Shown piece after piece: positions 13,785-29,000 of a DNA stretch of 64,000 nucleotides. The DNA comes from Varroa destructor. Taxonomy: Eukaryota > Arthropoda > Arachnida > Mesostigmata > Varroidae. The translations under genes were made by a program, and so were the position numbers. Location: NCBI RefSeq assembly GCF_002443255.2, contig NW_019211456.1:46138324-46202323 (forward strand). The letters are read 5' to 3'. Within the stretch, counting starts at the first letter, position 1, and the number at the start of each line of letters is the position of its first letter. The notes beneath the pieces were generated by a model. It saw nothing but the letters and a program-made list of their open reading frames with translations, had not been told where the DNA came from and did no database searches.

Positions 13785-16700
13785 TAGTCCGGTCTATTCC
13801 AGCAGCGACAGTCACGTTGCAAGAAACTTCGGACGGCCACCGAGGGCGCCTTGTCTGATAGCTCTGGTCAACTCTCGACTCGCCTAGAGCTGCTCTGTAA
13901 GATGACGTTCGTGAGAAGGTCGCTGAAAAGACCGTATAGGCTTTTTGTTTTGATAAGCGGACGGACAGGGCTGCGAGAATGAAAACGAACCAGACGGTTC
14001 ATTAAAGGCCGCTGCCTGTACTAGTTTTTTTTGCGGCGGCTTATTTTCCTGCTGTAGCTGCCTGCGCGTTGTTGTTTCTGCTACTGTTACTATTACGGTG
14101 GCCTACGTTAAATTTCGTGCAAACATATTATAATTCCTTAACAGCAGGTGATGAAAGGATTATTCTTGACCGCCATACTGAAGGACCGCTTTTGTAGAAG
14201 CCTGCGCCACCTAGCAATTCTGGGCCTACTGCCTCCGGCAGCCTATCTTCTGCCATTCAGTCCAACTTCGTTCCATTTTCTTTTTGGAAAATACAGTAAT
14301 CCGTCTGTTTGCTATAGCTTTTTGGTACGACGAACCAACGCTAAACGGATGAACAAGCACACTCAGATAAGGCGACGCTGAGCCTGCAAACTTGTGTGCG
14401 ATCGACATGCACCCAAGCTGTTGATTGTTATCGTTTAGTGGCCGAGAGGTCCCATGCGTATCTACATGGCCATCCGTCTAAATCGATTTGTGTATGATCT
14501 AAACTGGGCGCCCAATGAGAACGTATGTTCTATAAACTCATCATAAATTGTAGCACCTATATGGGTTATGGCACATATTAGTTCAATAGTTGCTTGGATC
14601 AGCAATACATAATAAGCACAAATATTTGCCTAGCCTGATATGTACAAAGGTGGCACATTTGTCCATGTTATAAATAAATTCTCCTATTAATTCAATCAAT
14701 ATGGATGCGTAATTTATTTATCGTTTAGTAGTTAATAAAAATTTATTCAAGTTAAGCATAGAACAAACACTTGCAAATTTTCGAGTTCTGCGGTAACATT
14801 GTAAGAATTAAGTTAAAGCAATTCCTTCATCTCGTTTGTAGCCTACGTCTAGTGAAGTTATGCGCATGGCAAAGCAAAGGGCGGCCCGCTGTAAATGTGT
14901 AAAGAGGAGAGCACCTCGATGATCCCAATTCTCCCAGAAAATAGCGGTAAATCATACGGAATCGCAGACGTTTGTAGATTCAAATCCTCATTCGGAAAAA
15001 GCATTCTTCACTAAGCGAGAGCTGAGGATTGGTGGGTGCCAAAAACCGTATATATTTATCCCACTACACACTTTACATAAGGCTGCGCGACTCTCGGCTT
15101 TCGATGTGCCCCACTCACCCCTAACTCCACTGTATGATTCGTGCGGATCCTAGATGGCGTCCAGATACATTGAGTGTACGCATGCTGCGTAGACTGTGAA
15201 GGTGTTTCTTCGTCCCCTTTTTGTCGACCTTTTTCTGCCATGTTTCCTTGAGGTGAGTTCAAGCTGGAACTCGAAAAGCCTCATCCTGCTACCGTTCAGC
15301 GATTGTTGTCCGTGTGTAAGTAGAACAGGAAGCATTATCAGGAAGCTAAAGACAGCTAGGCGAATAGATGTATTTCGAAAATTCTATAGCAATGTGCTTA
15401 GTTGGGCCAATGAAAGCAAGCTGGCTTCTATGCTCCGAGTCGGACCCTTACGTGACGGCGGCTCTAGTTATGCAACCCGGACAAGACGCAGCCCAATAGA
15501 TTTCTTGCTGCAACGCTTTGCTAGGTGCCTGGCGTACAGATAAGGAAAGGATCTTTTAGAAATGGCTATTATTCAAACAGCTTCAATCAGTTTGAAGCTA
15601 ACACTGTCGCCCGCTGAACTTTTACCATTTTTTTAGGAGAAATCTTTACCACCGCCTCTTCTAAAATAGCTGTCGTACTGTAATAAAAAGTATAATGTCT
15701 CTCAGAGCATTGCTGTTTTTTGTATGCCACGCAAAAGCATCAAGAACGATATGCCCTATCGCTCCTGCATGCAGGCCTTCGTTAGGGTTGAAGAAAATGC
15801 CTCTTTACAAGCGTTTGATATTTCCTACTTCTGTTCTGTGAGTTTCCTCCGCCACAAATTCAAGCGGACTTATGAAATAGCTTAACGATGACTGTCGTCC
15901 CTTATCGCGGTTTTCCAAATTGGAAATGCTCATTCAGATCCCTAAGGCGCTTTAGATGGTTACAGCGTTTTTTCTGCGGCTACTAGTCTGTTAATTTGGA
16001 CGTTCGCCGACAACTGGCGTCAGAGTCGGCAATAGAAGCAGCATTGAGGCACGACAGTTGTTTCACGAGACAACGCAACCAGAGGACTGCACTGTCTGAA
16101 ATATGGCTTATACTGATTGCGAAAACATTATTTTATACGTCGTTCACCTTTGTCTAGATGTTTTACGGCCAGACATCAGCTAAGCCAACGAGAACTGTTT
16201 GGCACTGAAAATTATTAACGACAACTTGTGCATTTAATGGAAATCGTTTTCTGTTAGCTGTAGTCTACCATGAAGGCATGCATCTGGTGCAGCATATGTA
16301 TGTATCTTTGTATGATACCATTGACTTTATACACGTGAAAATTGACTATCAAGAAGGTCAAAGCGTCTGTTTTACCTGACGTAGCTATGAAGTAACTCTA
16401 CTAATGGAGGCTCTAAAAAATAGATCTCCCCTTTCCAGCTTCCGACAAATTCTGATTTAAACTTGGACCGGTTTTTTTCATTTACCTAAGCTCGCACTCT
16501 CTGCCGTCCTTTTCGGGTGCTGACGGGAGGCAGCCGATGTCAATGAAGATGACTGAGAACTAAGCGAAACCGAGCTCCCTCTCATATAGCTTCGCGATAG
16601 AGTCAGCTTTCTTTTAGCATGTAGCATGATATGGCGCCAATTTGAGTGTTTTTCTTTTACAAGAGAAGCCTATACGTTGTATGTTCGTCAAGTTATAGGA

Positions 16701-17428
16701 AAACTCCAGCTAGCGTACAATAGAAAGCAGGTAAGTAAAAAAGATGGGGTGACTTTTCTAAGATAGATTACGTTGACAGTGCAGGGCAGTAAATGAACCA
16801 CGTCTAGCTGGACATGAAACTATTGTCAACTTGAGCTATGGTCTAATAAATGTCCCGAGTTTTACATCCGGTGCGGTCATTAAACGTTGCGTTAGATGGC
16901 TAGATTTAAGCCCGAATTTTAGTGTACTTTTCCTTTTAATAGCATGCTTAAGTTACAACAATATTTAGCGCAACAAATCATGGATCAATATGGACTTTAC
17001 AAAGGCCTTACTTGATCTCACAAGGAACTTGAGAACCAACAAGATTCATTTTACTGCGAAAAATATATATAACATTCGTCAGCTTATCCTGCAACCGCCA
17101 GTTTTCAAAGCAAATCGATTGATGTGAATATAGTGAAAAAAATAGACAAAAATACGTAAAAATGAAGAAGTTTAAATTTGTTAAAAAAGCCCAATCGGAA
17201 TTCAGTTTCTCCACCTCACAGATGTTTACGGAAGTCACACTCAACTACGACTTCACCCTCGCAATAAAATGTCAACGAGGACACTAGATGCAATTTATAG
17301 GGGCAATATTCAAGTATACGGTGTGCAGTTTCGCACGATAAATGAGACGTGTTGCTCTAGGCAAAATTAATTAGACCCTTAAAACCGTATGTAAAGTCGG
17401 CCCGAAGAGAGTAAAAATATGTAGTAAA

Positions 17429-17449
17429 TATATATATATATATATATAT
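17429..17449. repeat. (TA)n microsatellite
   Basis: About ten TA units in AT-rich DNA. Confidence 0.9.
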
Positions 17450-19388
17450 CGCAAAATAGATAAAGTAGACTTTAGGGGCAATTTGCAAAACAGACGACAA
17501 CTGTATCTGCCCTAACCATAATTCATTATTGCAAGTCAACTTATAATTTCATCAAATCCAACTTCGAATACCTAAGTATTCAAAACATTTCATTCGGTGT
17601 AAGACATACCAAAATCGCAATGGGCCGCGCTGACGAAAAATATTGCAATGAATAGCACGAAATTACGATTTTTTTCAAATCATTCTCATTTTAAGAAGAA
17701 TTTCTATTTTATGGGTAAGTCTTTAGAGAGCAGAAAAATGTTTAGCAAGTATTTTTTAGAAGGTTCTTTATTAGAAAAAGCGTAACCATATTACCGCGTA
17801 CAGGTCAGGCAGTAGTTAAAGTCACGTCGTTGCCCTGTCGTGGTACCCATACAAATCTTGATTCAAATATTCTTCCTCTTCAGTAATGTAGAAAGGCTAT
17901 AAAAGGTTTTTTCTTCTCTTATAAAAAAAGATGTATCGGTTACTGACCAGACCTGGCCACCCGTTCACTGGCCTCACCATTTGGATTCATTAACAAGCAG
18001 CTGAGTCTGCGCAAGAAATCGGTAACCTTCATCCCGTTCCCCATACTAAGTGTTAACTGTAGGTATGAACAATTTATCCCTAAGGGCTTCTATAGTTTGC
18101 CCTGCTGTAAGTAAATTGAGGCTCAGCTAAATGAACAATTATTGCAGCTCCTCTAAACATGTATGACTGGTGTGTGTATAATGAATAAATTTAGAACAGC
18201 CAATAAAGTTTAGGACGAATCCGTTTGTCCCTCTTACTCTGGTTTTTCCAATTTTTCAGAAAATTAATTTATATATTCACAAAGCGTTAAGTCGGCCACC
18301 TTAGTATTTCTACTCCTCTTTATTAGAGGTTAATATTGCATTGGATATCTAATTATCCCCGTGACAGCTGAATGAGTAGAGTATTTGCCTCTTGATATTA
18401 GGGACACGTGGCTTGATCTGAATATGGCATAGACATGTGTTCTTAACAAACACGAACCACAATGCTCCGCGCAATAGTAGATTGTTTCGTTACAACTAGA
18501 TTTAGAGAATCGTGACAATTTTCACTCTGTTTACGGTACTGGTTGAAGTTTAAGTTACGTCACTATTCAGTCAACCACATTATTAGCCGTTCTCAATCGC
18601 TGGATGATTCTAAATACTTTTGTTGCTTCCTAAATCCTAGCTCCAGACTCAAAGAGCCTTTCCAAGGCCTTGTTATCAATCGCAATCAGCTAGATTAATT
18701 GCTATAAAGAGAAAGGCCAAACACATTTGTAGACTTGGTAAAATCCAAATTTCTTCACTGAATATGCATTGTCAAACATGGATATCTTAAAAAGATTCGT
18801 GTGTAAATTCTCTCTGTGGACACTATAGCTATTTATTACGATAGGCTGACTTTTGCCAGCGTTTTGTAACTGAACTGCTAGTTGCCAGGTTGACACCTTC
18901 CTCAGTCCACGGTTCTTGACGGTTGATGCTTTTCTTAATACGGCTTCGACCTACGTATCACAATGATATATTATAAGCACGTGTCCATATAATAAGCATT
19001 CCCATAAACAATCGGTCCCATCGTATTTCCAGGTAGTTTTTTACTATGTCTATGAAACATTATGAAATCACTTACAGTTTTACGACTCGGAATGGTAAAC
19101 CAGCTATAGGGGGCATATGTGAGCAAGCACAGCATGATTACTTACGCGCTTTATATGTATATTATACGGAAGAAGAAATTACGTCATGATTCTATTTTAC
19201 TCGACTCCCATTCTACTTTCCGGCAAAGATAATTATTTAGAATAGAAAAAACGAACGTATGTGCTTTCAATCTAATTAGGCAGCCAGCACCCGTTATCAT
19301 TAGAAATCTATTAGCATAAGCAAATATCACAGGGAAACTTTCCTCGTGCTTCCAACAGGAATTTTAGCACCGAGGAAACCCGCTGTTA

Positions 19389-19411
19389 ATATATATATAT
19401 ATATATATATA
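19389..19411. repeat. (AT)n microsatellite
   Basis: About eleven AT units. Confidence 0.9.
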
Positions 19412-22400
19412 ATGCGCTTTTGAAGCGCCATGTCTAAAAATTGCTACAGAGAAATGAGCCCAGTTATTAGCAAAAAACCATATTAACTACTTGGACTGAT
19501 ATGGGAATGCTGCTGATGCTTTTAATTTGACATTTTAAAAGCGTAATCGGTACTCTAATTTTGTTGTGTGACATATGTACACACATATACACATCTATCT
19601 CAATACTATGTCATACCTTAAATATCTGAATTTGCAGGCGATATAAAGGGTAGAATGCGCTGTTATTCATCAAAAACTACCCCATACATATCAGCATTGT
19701 ACATCCGTGACAAGCTCTGCCTCATACAAAGGGTCGAATCACTCTGAAGCTATTACGGGCACAATGACGAGAAGAGGTCTATATAAAAGGAAACCAAAAC
19801 ATCTCACAGTTCGCTCAACTTTGAGATTTCTAGTATCGATTGGAAGCCGAATTCCTACGATTATCATCTTTAGATGTCTAGAGCATATTACTGTTAAATA
19901 GCCTCCTTCTAATGGAAAGCGATCAACCTTGTAAAAAAAATGTTATTTTTATTATGATATATATTGATGTCCTTTTGAGCCTAGTTATATTATCTATAGA
20001 TGACAAACGGTCACCGAGATCGAATTATACTACGGGTCGCAGTGTTTAAACCTGAAATTTTGCTTTTGCTTTGTTTATAAGACTGTATTCCTATGAGTTA
20101 GAAGTGCCATTCCCAACAGTTGTAATTAGTCAACGCCATTCACCATGATTACAGGTCCAGCTTCGGACCTAAACGACTGACTTCAAAAATGTCTTTCTTT
20201 AATCCACAATTAACTTTTTACTAGTAACAGTGCATTAGGCAGTACTAGTAGGTCTGAACCTGTTAAAATGCCATAGAAATACGCTACTTACGAAAATTTC
20301 CAACTAAATTAAACTTTGGCCTAATAGCAAACGAAGAATGCTAAAAGTATAACGGACCAAAAAGTTCAAGTGGTGCAAAAAGTTAGAAAAAAAATTGGAG
20401 AATCAGTATCTGCACGTTATATTCTCCTTCTCACACCAGCCGTTAATGTCTGAATAACAAACCGAGCTGTATAAAAATTGCTTTTCAAGCCTTTTCAATT
20501 AATTTTGAACCCTTCATATTTCAAGCTCATTGATATTCCGGCTTACTTCATGAAAATCTTTCTTCAATTTCTCAGAAGCCGCATGAAAATCGTAAATCAA
20601 ATAAAGCTTCTATTTCGGGCAAAAAAGAAACCTGTAGCATCATCAACGCTTCGCGTAGCGCAAGGAAATTAAATAATAAATGACTTTTGCTCGAATTCTA
20701 CAAACAATGCACTGTTTTCCGTCATGACGAATCTGTTATTATATTTTCTTAGAAACAAACTGTTTTCAATAGCAGATGAGTATGTACTGCCTTCGACAAA
20801 CAGACCGTCGAATTTCACCAGGAAATCGACGCCGCACCTGCTATGTGCGTCTGTAAAAGATATACCTCGTTTTGTATTACTCATGGGGATGATCTAGACC
20901 CTACTTTTTAGTGTATTAGGATAGAAGTGGACCTACAAGATTTTTGGAGACGTCGTGCGTTTGCTAAGATCCCATCAACTCGAGTGTTGGGGCTGTGTGT
21001 TGGAGTCACTGAAATGTGCTCATCGTTAAAGTTTTTGATATTTGATCAAATCTCGTAAACATGGATTTGAAGATTCACTAGAGTGGTCTGCGATGGCGGA
21101 CCGGAACTTGCCCTCCCGGCCTGCGCTTTCTACACCTGTGAAAGGGCCTAGCATGCTTTTAGATGGAGTAGTTGTTACTGATATTTCACTATTATAATTA
21201 TTGTGCGCCCTCTTTTTACTTTCTTCCAACTGCTGTTACTCATCATTGGATGCCGAACAAATGGTTTTAGCACTTCCTTCTTTATGGATGTATCTTCAGG
21301 GAAGAGACAAGTATAGACCTGATGAAATTTGCTGGCAGAGTCCTGGCTCCGGTCAGTAAGGATAGGCCTGTTTTAAGGTGTTGATTCAGGTAAACTGATC
21401 CTACGCAAAAGCGGCGATATTGACAACGGAGGCAACAACTCTATGTGGTTCACGTTTGCTTCAGGTCCGTTTCACATTTTTCGCCGCCAGTCAATTTACT
21501 ACTTCTCCCTTATATGATTTCTGAGTGGCTGTTAGTGTCTGCTTTGATGTCACAACCATTGCCGACGTTTGCTTATTTGCTCTTTCCTAATCCGATTTCG
21601 TCGACCCTGATCACTTTCTCTTTTAGCCTATTTCTCGGCTCCTACTCTAGTTCGTTCATAGCACCTTCCCGTAGTGCTTATGAGTGGCCATCTCACTTCA
21701 CCTCTTGTCGCGGAAGCTTTTTCCTAGACACTTACTGCTCTTCGATTGTCCGCCCGTTACTTCGTCTCCCCCGCTCTCTTCAACTTTAACATCGGTATAC
21801 ACAGATACATACACATAAAGGATCGCATGGGGTGTTTCTGAATGAGACTCTACCAGCCGGCCTTTGCGTGTGGAGCAGAGCTTCCACGCTTCCCCTTCAA
21901 ACGACTACCGTATAGTGCTCCACACTATCCAATAGCGTTATGATATACTGTATACTAGTGAGAAAGGAAATTGTGCGAGAAATTGTGCGTATTAGAAGGT
22001 CGTTACTTTGAGTGAACTGTTAAGTCAGAGAGAATGGTCCGAAGAAAGGATGACGAGGTCGGCCATAGAAGCTTAACGTATGTTCACAATGCTAAAGAGA
22101 GGTGGTGTACAATAGTTGTATGTCTACTCATAGACGCATAGTCGTCGGGCACGGATATAGCGATCTCAGAGAACAGACAGAACGTACCAAATCGACTGAA
22201 AGTAGCATCTGAGAGGTAGCGCAAAAAATTAGAAAGAAAACAGGATCGCAAGATTCATTAAAATGTCATGAGAAGATCTGATGTAGCAGCGACAGGGTTA
22301 GAAATAATGTGCGAATTCAACTTCTATAAAAAGTATTTTTTTTTTCTAGATAACACCACAGTGAATGGAACGATATTGAAAACGGGACAGATTATAAGTT

Positions 22401-22967
22401 GGAAATGCAAATTGTATAGAGAATAATTAGCGCAAGCTGCACTGTGACCATTGTTCTTTCTGGACCAGGAAATATTAACAATGTGCTAGCAATTGCAGAC
22501 GAATAATACATGTTTATGTTTCAACGTCCGAATCCACCATTTGATAGCTTCATAACTAACCCAGTTCCAAGCTATCGCATATATATATATTTGTGAGTAA
22601 CAATAATATACATATTAGGATTGTTACTTAAAATCAAGTATCATTGTCTAAATAGAAATGAACACATTTTCGAGGCTATTAAATAAACAGCTTGCTAGAT
22701 AAATTATTCTAAGATAATAGTTTAGATATACGCGGTTAATGCAGGATTATGATCTTGCATATATATATATATGTGTTCACTAGCTACGTCGACTACTTGA
22801 TAGGCATAATAATAGATGTACTATTGCACAGGTCAGAAGCGGCCTACGTGTACGTTCATTTTATTTTAACGCTTCTGTCCTCCATGAGACTGTTGTTCAA
22901 ATCTGTACTTGACAATTGCATAAACGATTCGAATTTAGTTATGTTGGAGCGCCACTTATTGAATGTT

Positions 22968-23005
22968 GATCCACGTGATAACTTTATCAAGTTATCACGT
23001 GGATC
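22968..23005. repeat. Perfect 17-bp palindrome
   Basis: GATCCACGTGATAACTT (22968-22984) and AAGTTATCACGTGGATC (22989-23005) are exact reverse complements around TATC. A 34-base perfect stem is very unlikely by chance. It contains CACGTG on each arm. It may be a recent foldback insertion or a structured site; there is no associated gene. Confidence 0.75.
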
Positions 23006-26000
23006 TTGCAATGATGCGTATCTTATCTAGGTATTACGAAATTGTTGTGTTTATAAAATGTTTATAACAAATTTCAATAATAACCTATTTTTTTTCAACA
23101 TTAAAACTTACATAACATTGGGTGCAATCTACAATTTTTGTTAAGAATATGCACATTTATGCTACGTTACCAATTGTGGTAAATTTTATTGCGGACTTAA
23201 TAAGCAGACTTGATACTTTCTCTGAAACGTACGTCTTTGGTTTCGACTGAAGTAAATATCATAACAAGTTCATACCAGATTTATAAAGAAAAAACGTAGC
23301 TTCCAAATATACCAGAAACTGCTGTGTAGCGTTTTGCTGTGACCAAATTAAGCCAGGACGTTATTGTTATTATTATCGGTCGACTATCTCTAGTGCTGGT
23401 TACTAGATGTCCAGCGAGATAGACAACGAGCTTAAATAAATTGTAGTCAATAAATGTAAAGTTTTGTAGATAAAAATGTAAAAGATATCAACAAATAAGC
23501 GTTGAAGAACTAACGGTGACATCGACTGGTTGACAGTAATTAGTGGAATGTTACCTACGGTCGTAGACACAGGGAAGATGACAGCAAACAATAAGCTTAA
23601 ATGAGCCTGAGTATATGTTAAGTAGATCTATATATATATCGAGGCTGGGTTTGATTCAGAAATTGAATTTATCTTTTTTATTTTTATTATTATTTATCTT
23701 TTTTTCTATTATTCTAATTTATCATTTCTAACGCAACAACTAAATTATTGATAAGGGACCTATAAGAAGAGCCTGTGAACACAAAAGCTTTGATTTGGAC
23801 AATTTTTTTAGGTAACTGTTGCTCTTGATAGAACTTGGGTAGAAAAACCAATTCTTTTGGGTGTTAAAAGCTACAGGTTTAATCGAATTTTCTCTTTGTG
23901 AAGGTAGGTTTTGAATACATCGATGTAAATTACTCTACTTCAAATATTTCCAACAGCTTTAATAATAAATGAACGTCTTTCATGTTTTTAAGGACCTTCC
24001 AAATGAGCATAGGTTTATTGTACGCAATTTTTTGTGTGAGTGTCATTTATTTAACGACGATTATTATGTGCTATTTTGAGATAATTCTTTGTCGCTTTTT
24101 TGGCACACTTTACAGGGCTCTTCACGGTAAGCCGGAGAACAAAATGGGAATCTAGTTTGTTGAAATTTAGCATTGATATTTTGAAAACATTGCATTATTA
24201 ATTCTCCTGACTCATCGCATTATTGAAGATGCACGTTATCAATTAAATAATAGCCAATCAAATTAAACTGTTCTTCTTGTTAGTTAAAACATTATGATTT
24301 ATAAAAAAAAAATTCCAATCTTTTTTTGTTCTACTTCACATATTAAAAGAGAGCGGTAGTTGACAAAATATGCAAAGCCAAAGCGGGCAAATTAGAATTT
24401 GTCATGGAACCTTTATGACAGGGTAATTTGAATACCTCAACGTCCAGCAAACCGGTGACAATCATTGCTCCATACGGACACATGAATGGTCACTAAGGAA
24501 CGGAAGTTATTTAACGTTTCCTCACACACAGCTTATGCAAATTGCGACATCGGGCAGTGCAACAGATAGAAAAGTTTTTTTTCTTTCGGATATTCAATAG
24601 TGAGTAATCCTTATAGGAGCAATAGTCGCTATAGTAGTAACAGAAGCAGGTGTTCGTAAGGCAAGCGCATGGTCGGCTATGCGAGCTGACTCCTTGCAGA
24701 ACATATAAAGTTCGGTTGGCTGTATCTGATGCTTTTAATCCATTTCGTTGCCGAAGGTGACTTCACCGTCGTCGTTACGCCTCTGAACGTTTCTTAAGCG
24801 GTTTCTGAATGACGGTGAATGGCGAACGGTAAACGGCGATGGTGGCACGACGCGCGCCTATCTATATCAATCTGGAATCTATATCAAAACGGAACAGCGG
24901 ATAGACTGATAGGTTGTTACTTCAAGGAGGAATGTCGTGAGCGGCTGTTAGTCTTTCGAACATCAAGTGGATCCTTTGAGGAGGTATTTATAAAGGGATA
25001 AGGAAAGTGACGCAGGGATGCCAGAAGATGACATAAAAGCAGGACGTGCTAGCTATACGGAAAAAGAGAGATAAGCAAAAAAAAAAGGAAAGCTACCTAC
25101 AGCTGTTTGGCAAAATAGAAGCAAAGTGAGGGACAAACGGTTCTGTGCCAAACGGTGGAGGTTCTACTTGGAAGGCTCGTCGAGGAGTGACGAGTACAGC
25201 CGCGGGAAATGCCGAAGCAAGCCTAAGCTCGGCGTGATCCGACGACATGGACGACGAAATGAACGGCCAAACACCGGAAACCATTCTGGTCCGGTCCAGT
25301 TTAGTTCTTGACCACAAACTGAGTGCAGGACATGTCCCGAAAGAACCACGGAAGAAATGATGAAGCGGACTTACTCACGAAAATAGCAGTTAAGCAGGAA
25401 AAGGATGAGCTGGAAGAAAAGAATCCAAAAGGATGCCATTCTGCAGCCGAAAACCGTATTGCACCTCCATTGAGTTCAACTTCTTGCTTGCTTGGTCACA
25501 TGACAGATATGAAAGCCAGGCCTTAGATCTATCTAATGCTCAACAGCGACCTGGTAGGAAGAATGCGATATTTCGTCTGTGTGCATTATGATAAAATAAT
25601 ATTTGTATACAACAAGGAATCCTATAGTCATAGCTACCACATTGTTGCCGCTAGAATAACATCCCGCCATAATTTTCACCACGATAATAATGTTGAAGCT
25701 GTCTATTTACACATTAGAACGCGCCACAGTATGTGACCTATTAATGAGGAGAAATTGTTAATTTTTCATTCCTTCCGGTCGTCATGAACTTGTCTTCAAC
25801 GTCGTTTCTTCGTTTTTATCCACGATTTGTTTCTGTTTATTGCTAACTATGTACCTTTATACACAGCTAACACACACACATTGAAACTTGCATCTGATAC
25901 AACCCGCACCTTCGACTACATTGTCGTAGACAACAGCAATCCAACAATGTTACCGTTAGCACTGCTATGAGACCTTTCCTCGTCGAGGTCATTTGCACAA

Positions 26001-29000
26001 GAGAGCCGGTGTGTCTAACTTAGTTCAGACCCATACAGCGCATACACTTGGTGACGACTTTAGGCACAATTTTAGCCTACTCGACGTCATCTGCTTCTTA
26101 CTGCATCCACGCCACTAGCAATAACAGCGGCAGTTAGAAAAAGAAGGCAAATCTGAACGTGGCATTACGCCCTATGTGTTGGCGTCCTTAGTTACGTAGT
26201 TTACCTATCTTAGGCAGTGTTATGCATAGCGTATTCGTACCAGCCCTTCAACTGCAAAATTCTATAAACGTAAAAGAAACCCATCGTTGACGTATGTGCT
26301 ATGGAAGCTTCCGCTATGGAAGAGGGCAGGAAGCGTTCGTTTTGAAGATTTATTCTCGACAGATTTCATTCACGGACCATGTATGTCCGGTGCATATGCT
26401 GTTTTTTTTTATTTAAAGGGGGTAAATAAGCACCAAATATTGGTACCTGTTCCATTAGCGTGGTTTGTTCTTGAAACGCGCACGTTTATTTGGCGTTGGC
26501 CTTTACCCACCGACTCTTTTATTTTTGTCTGCTCCTTCCTTCACTTTTTCTGCCTCAATAAATACGTATTGAATAAATGACGTCCATATTATTAACTACA
26601 TGACCGAATATCTGTCATTTGGTGTGATAACTTCGAATGAGTATATATTTTATTTCTAAGTTTGTTTCGTTCATAAAATGAAGCGAGCTTAAATTTCAGT
26701 TAGGACGATGCAAAATTTGTTAAATGTCCATCTCTTGACTTGAATAGCATGAGAACTCTATGTACACATAGCCTGAAGTAGCATACGTTTGTTGTATTAT
26801 AGAATTCACAATTTGCCGATAATAGAACGTCATGTATACTAAGAATGATCCAGATGTCCAAAGGTGGATTGTACTGACTGATAAAAGTTTACCTGTAAAA
26901 CAATAGTTATTGGGTGTAGCACCCGAAACATTATGTTGAAACCTATTAGATATGAGCTTTATCACTCTAGTTGGTCCATTAACGCATAGAACAAATATCG
27001 ACGAACTGCTGTTTATAACCATTAACCCGTGTTAATAACCAAATTAAGCCATTTCAAGCTGAACTGCAGTAGGCGATCATTATTACACGAAGATATTGTA
27101 TCGTGCCTAATTTTACAATTGGCTAATATATTTTTTTTAGTTTTTTTCCGTTATAATGTATCTTTTATAAGATCTGAATTATCCGCGACTATATGTGTTA
27201 AACATAAGAATTTCGTCTTGGATGTATGTGCTTAAACAAACATGAATATATTTTGAAATGTCACGCTCCAATTAAATACTGTTGGATCTCTCATTAATAT
27301 ATAACATTCATCGCACTATATGGATATAAAGGTCATCGTTGTGATGTCAATTCTTTCAGGGAGATACTGGGCTATTTCGTCTAGTATCCTCCATTGCTAG
27401 AGCCCCACACTTACTATTAAACCTCACAGTTTTAGGATTCAGTGAAGCTGACTTGACATTCTGCAGGTACACTTAGGGCTACGCTGATGCACAAGACTAT
27501 GAAAAGCGAGTCACGAATAACATTTAGCGTTGGAGATAGCTAAGCAGAACTACTGTAATAGCCTAAGAATTAATGCGGCATTATATGATTATAAGCAGGT
27601 ATCCGAGTTTCCTGATAGGCCAAAAAAATATGAAACAAAACTCGACGCAACCTCTATCAATATGAAACACTACACCATATACGTATAACTTCAGCTGTTT
27701 GAAATCAATGATATAGAAATGAATTATGCACAAATAAGTTCAAGGAACATCTCTTAATGGGCTTGACTAAAATCATGATAGTCGGCTAGAATCCGATACG
27801 CAAAGATAATCTTATGGAAGTGACATACAACTTGGGCTCTCCTTATAATTCCAAAATAGATTTCCAAAGGCCCGCAATTTTCATGGAAGTCTCTAGTCCA
27901 TTGTTTGTGAGGGACACAAAACCAGTTTAATAGATTTCTGCGAAGTACATTGTAAGAAGGACGTAGTAGTCCGAAACTCACTGTAGTAGATGACAGCGCG
28001 AAGCTTAGTCCCTCTTATCTACATTAATACTGATTGTACTTAATAAACTGATTCCATTCAATAGACATAATCGAATAGGCAATGCGGACCTCTGCAGTAC
28101 TCCGCGATACTCCGAACCGCGTTAATATGAGGATTGTTAATATGTACCCATTTTCGAAATTATGCCAATGCTCATCATTGTAAAAACAAGTGATAGCTTA
28201 GCAGCTAATCGTAGTAATTCAATAACTACGTGAATTATTTAAAAAATATAGCTCAATGATTGTTCAAACGAAACGAAACATTTGAGGAATAATTGCTGTA
28301 CAATAATTTTCTGAATCGTAGTAAAGAAATGTCTTATCTATGGTATTCGATATTTAACACCTGCGCGTGTCCGCTACTCTAATGGCGCCACAACGGAGTT
28401 GTCTGCAGTATTTTAGTGGAGCGCTTATATATCAGCTGAAACGTGATATTGAATCACGCCGAAACTAAACGATGTCTTTGGCCTACTAGGATTCAATGAT
28501 AGGCGACTCGTTTGGTTTCGCCTATGTCTCATAATACTAATATTATTTGTCTTACTCCAAAAATAAGCTTATGCGGGTAGAAATACGCATGATATGGAAT
28601 GTGAAAGGAATGTTAACTTTTAAAAAAATAAAAGTAATACTTAAAAAAATACCTTTATTGATTATACGAATCGGAAAAAAACTTAGCAACCCAAACGGAA
28701 CACTGTAAGCAAAGCTTTACATTTCATGCCCATGCAGTAATATGGAAATTTTTACTGGCTTTCAGTAGCATGAGAACGGTGCGCTATAACTATCCCAGTT
28801 ATGTTATATATAATCTAGACCTGTAAATATTATCATAAGATCTCATAACAAATGTTCAATGTAACTAAAACTATATATCTTAAAGCTGTTAAAGCCACAT
28901 TCATATTCTGCATGTTAAGTATCCAGGCGAGACTACTGATTAAGCTAAGGCACATCTAAGGATCAAAGGCTGTTTCCAGGATAGCCGGTCTGGAGATCGA

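Noticed and set aside
21445..21789. 114-codon hydrophobic frame as a membrane protein
   Set aside because: The hydrophobicity follows from a pyrimidine-rich strand (Leu, Phe, Ser codons); no start context or promoter.
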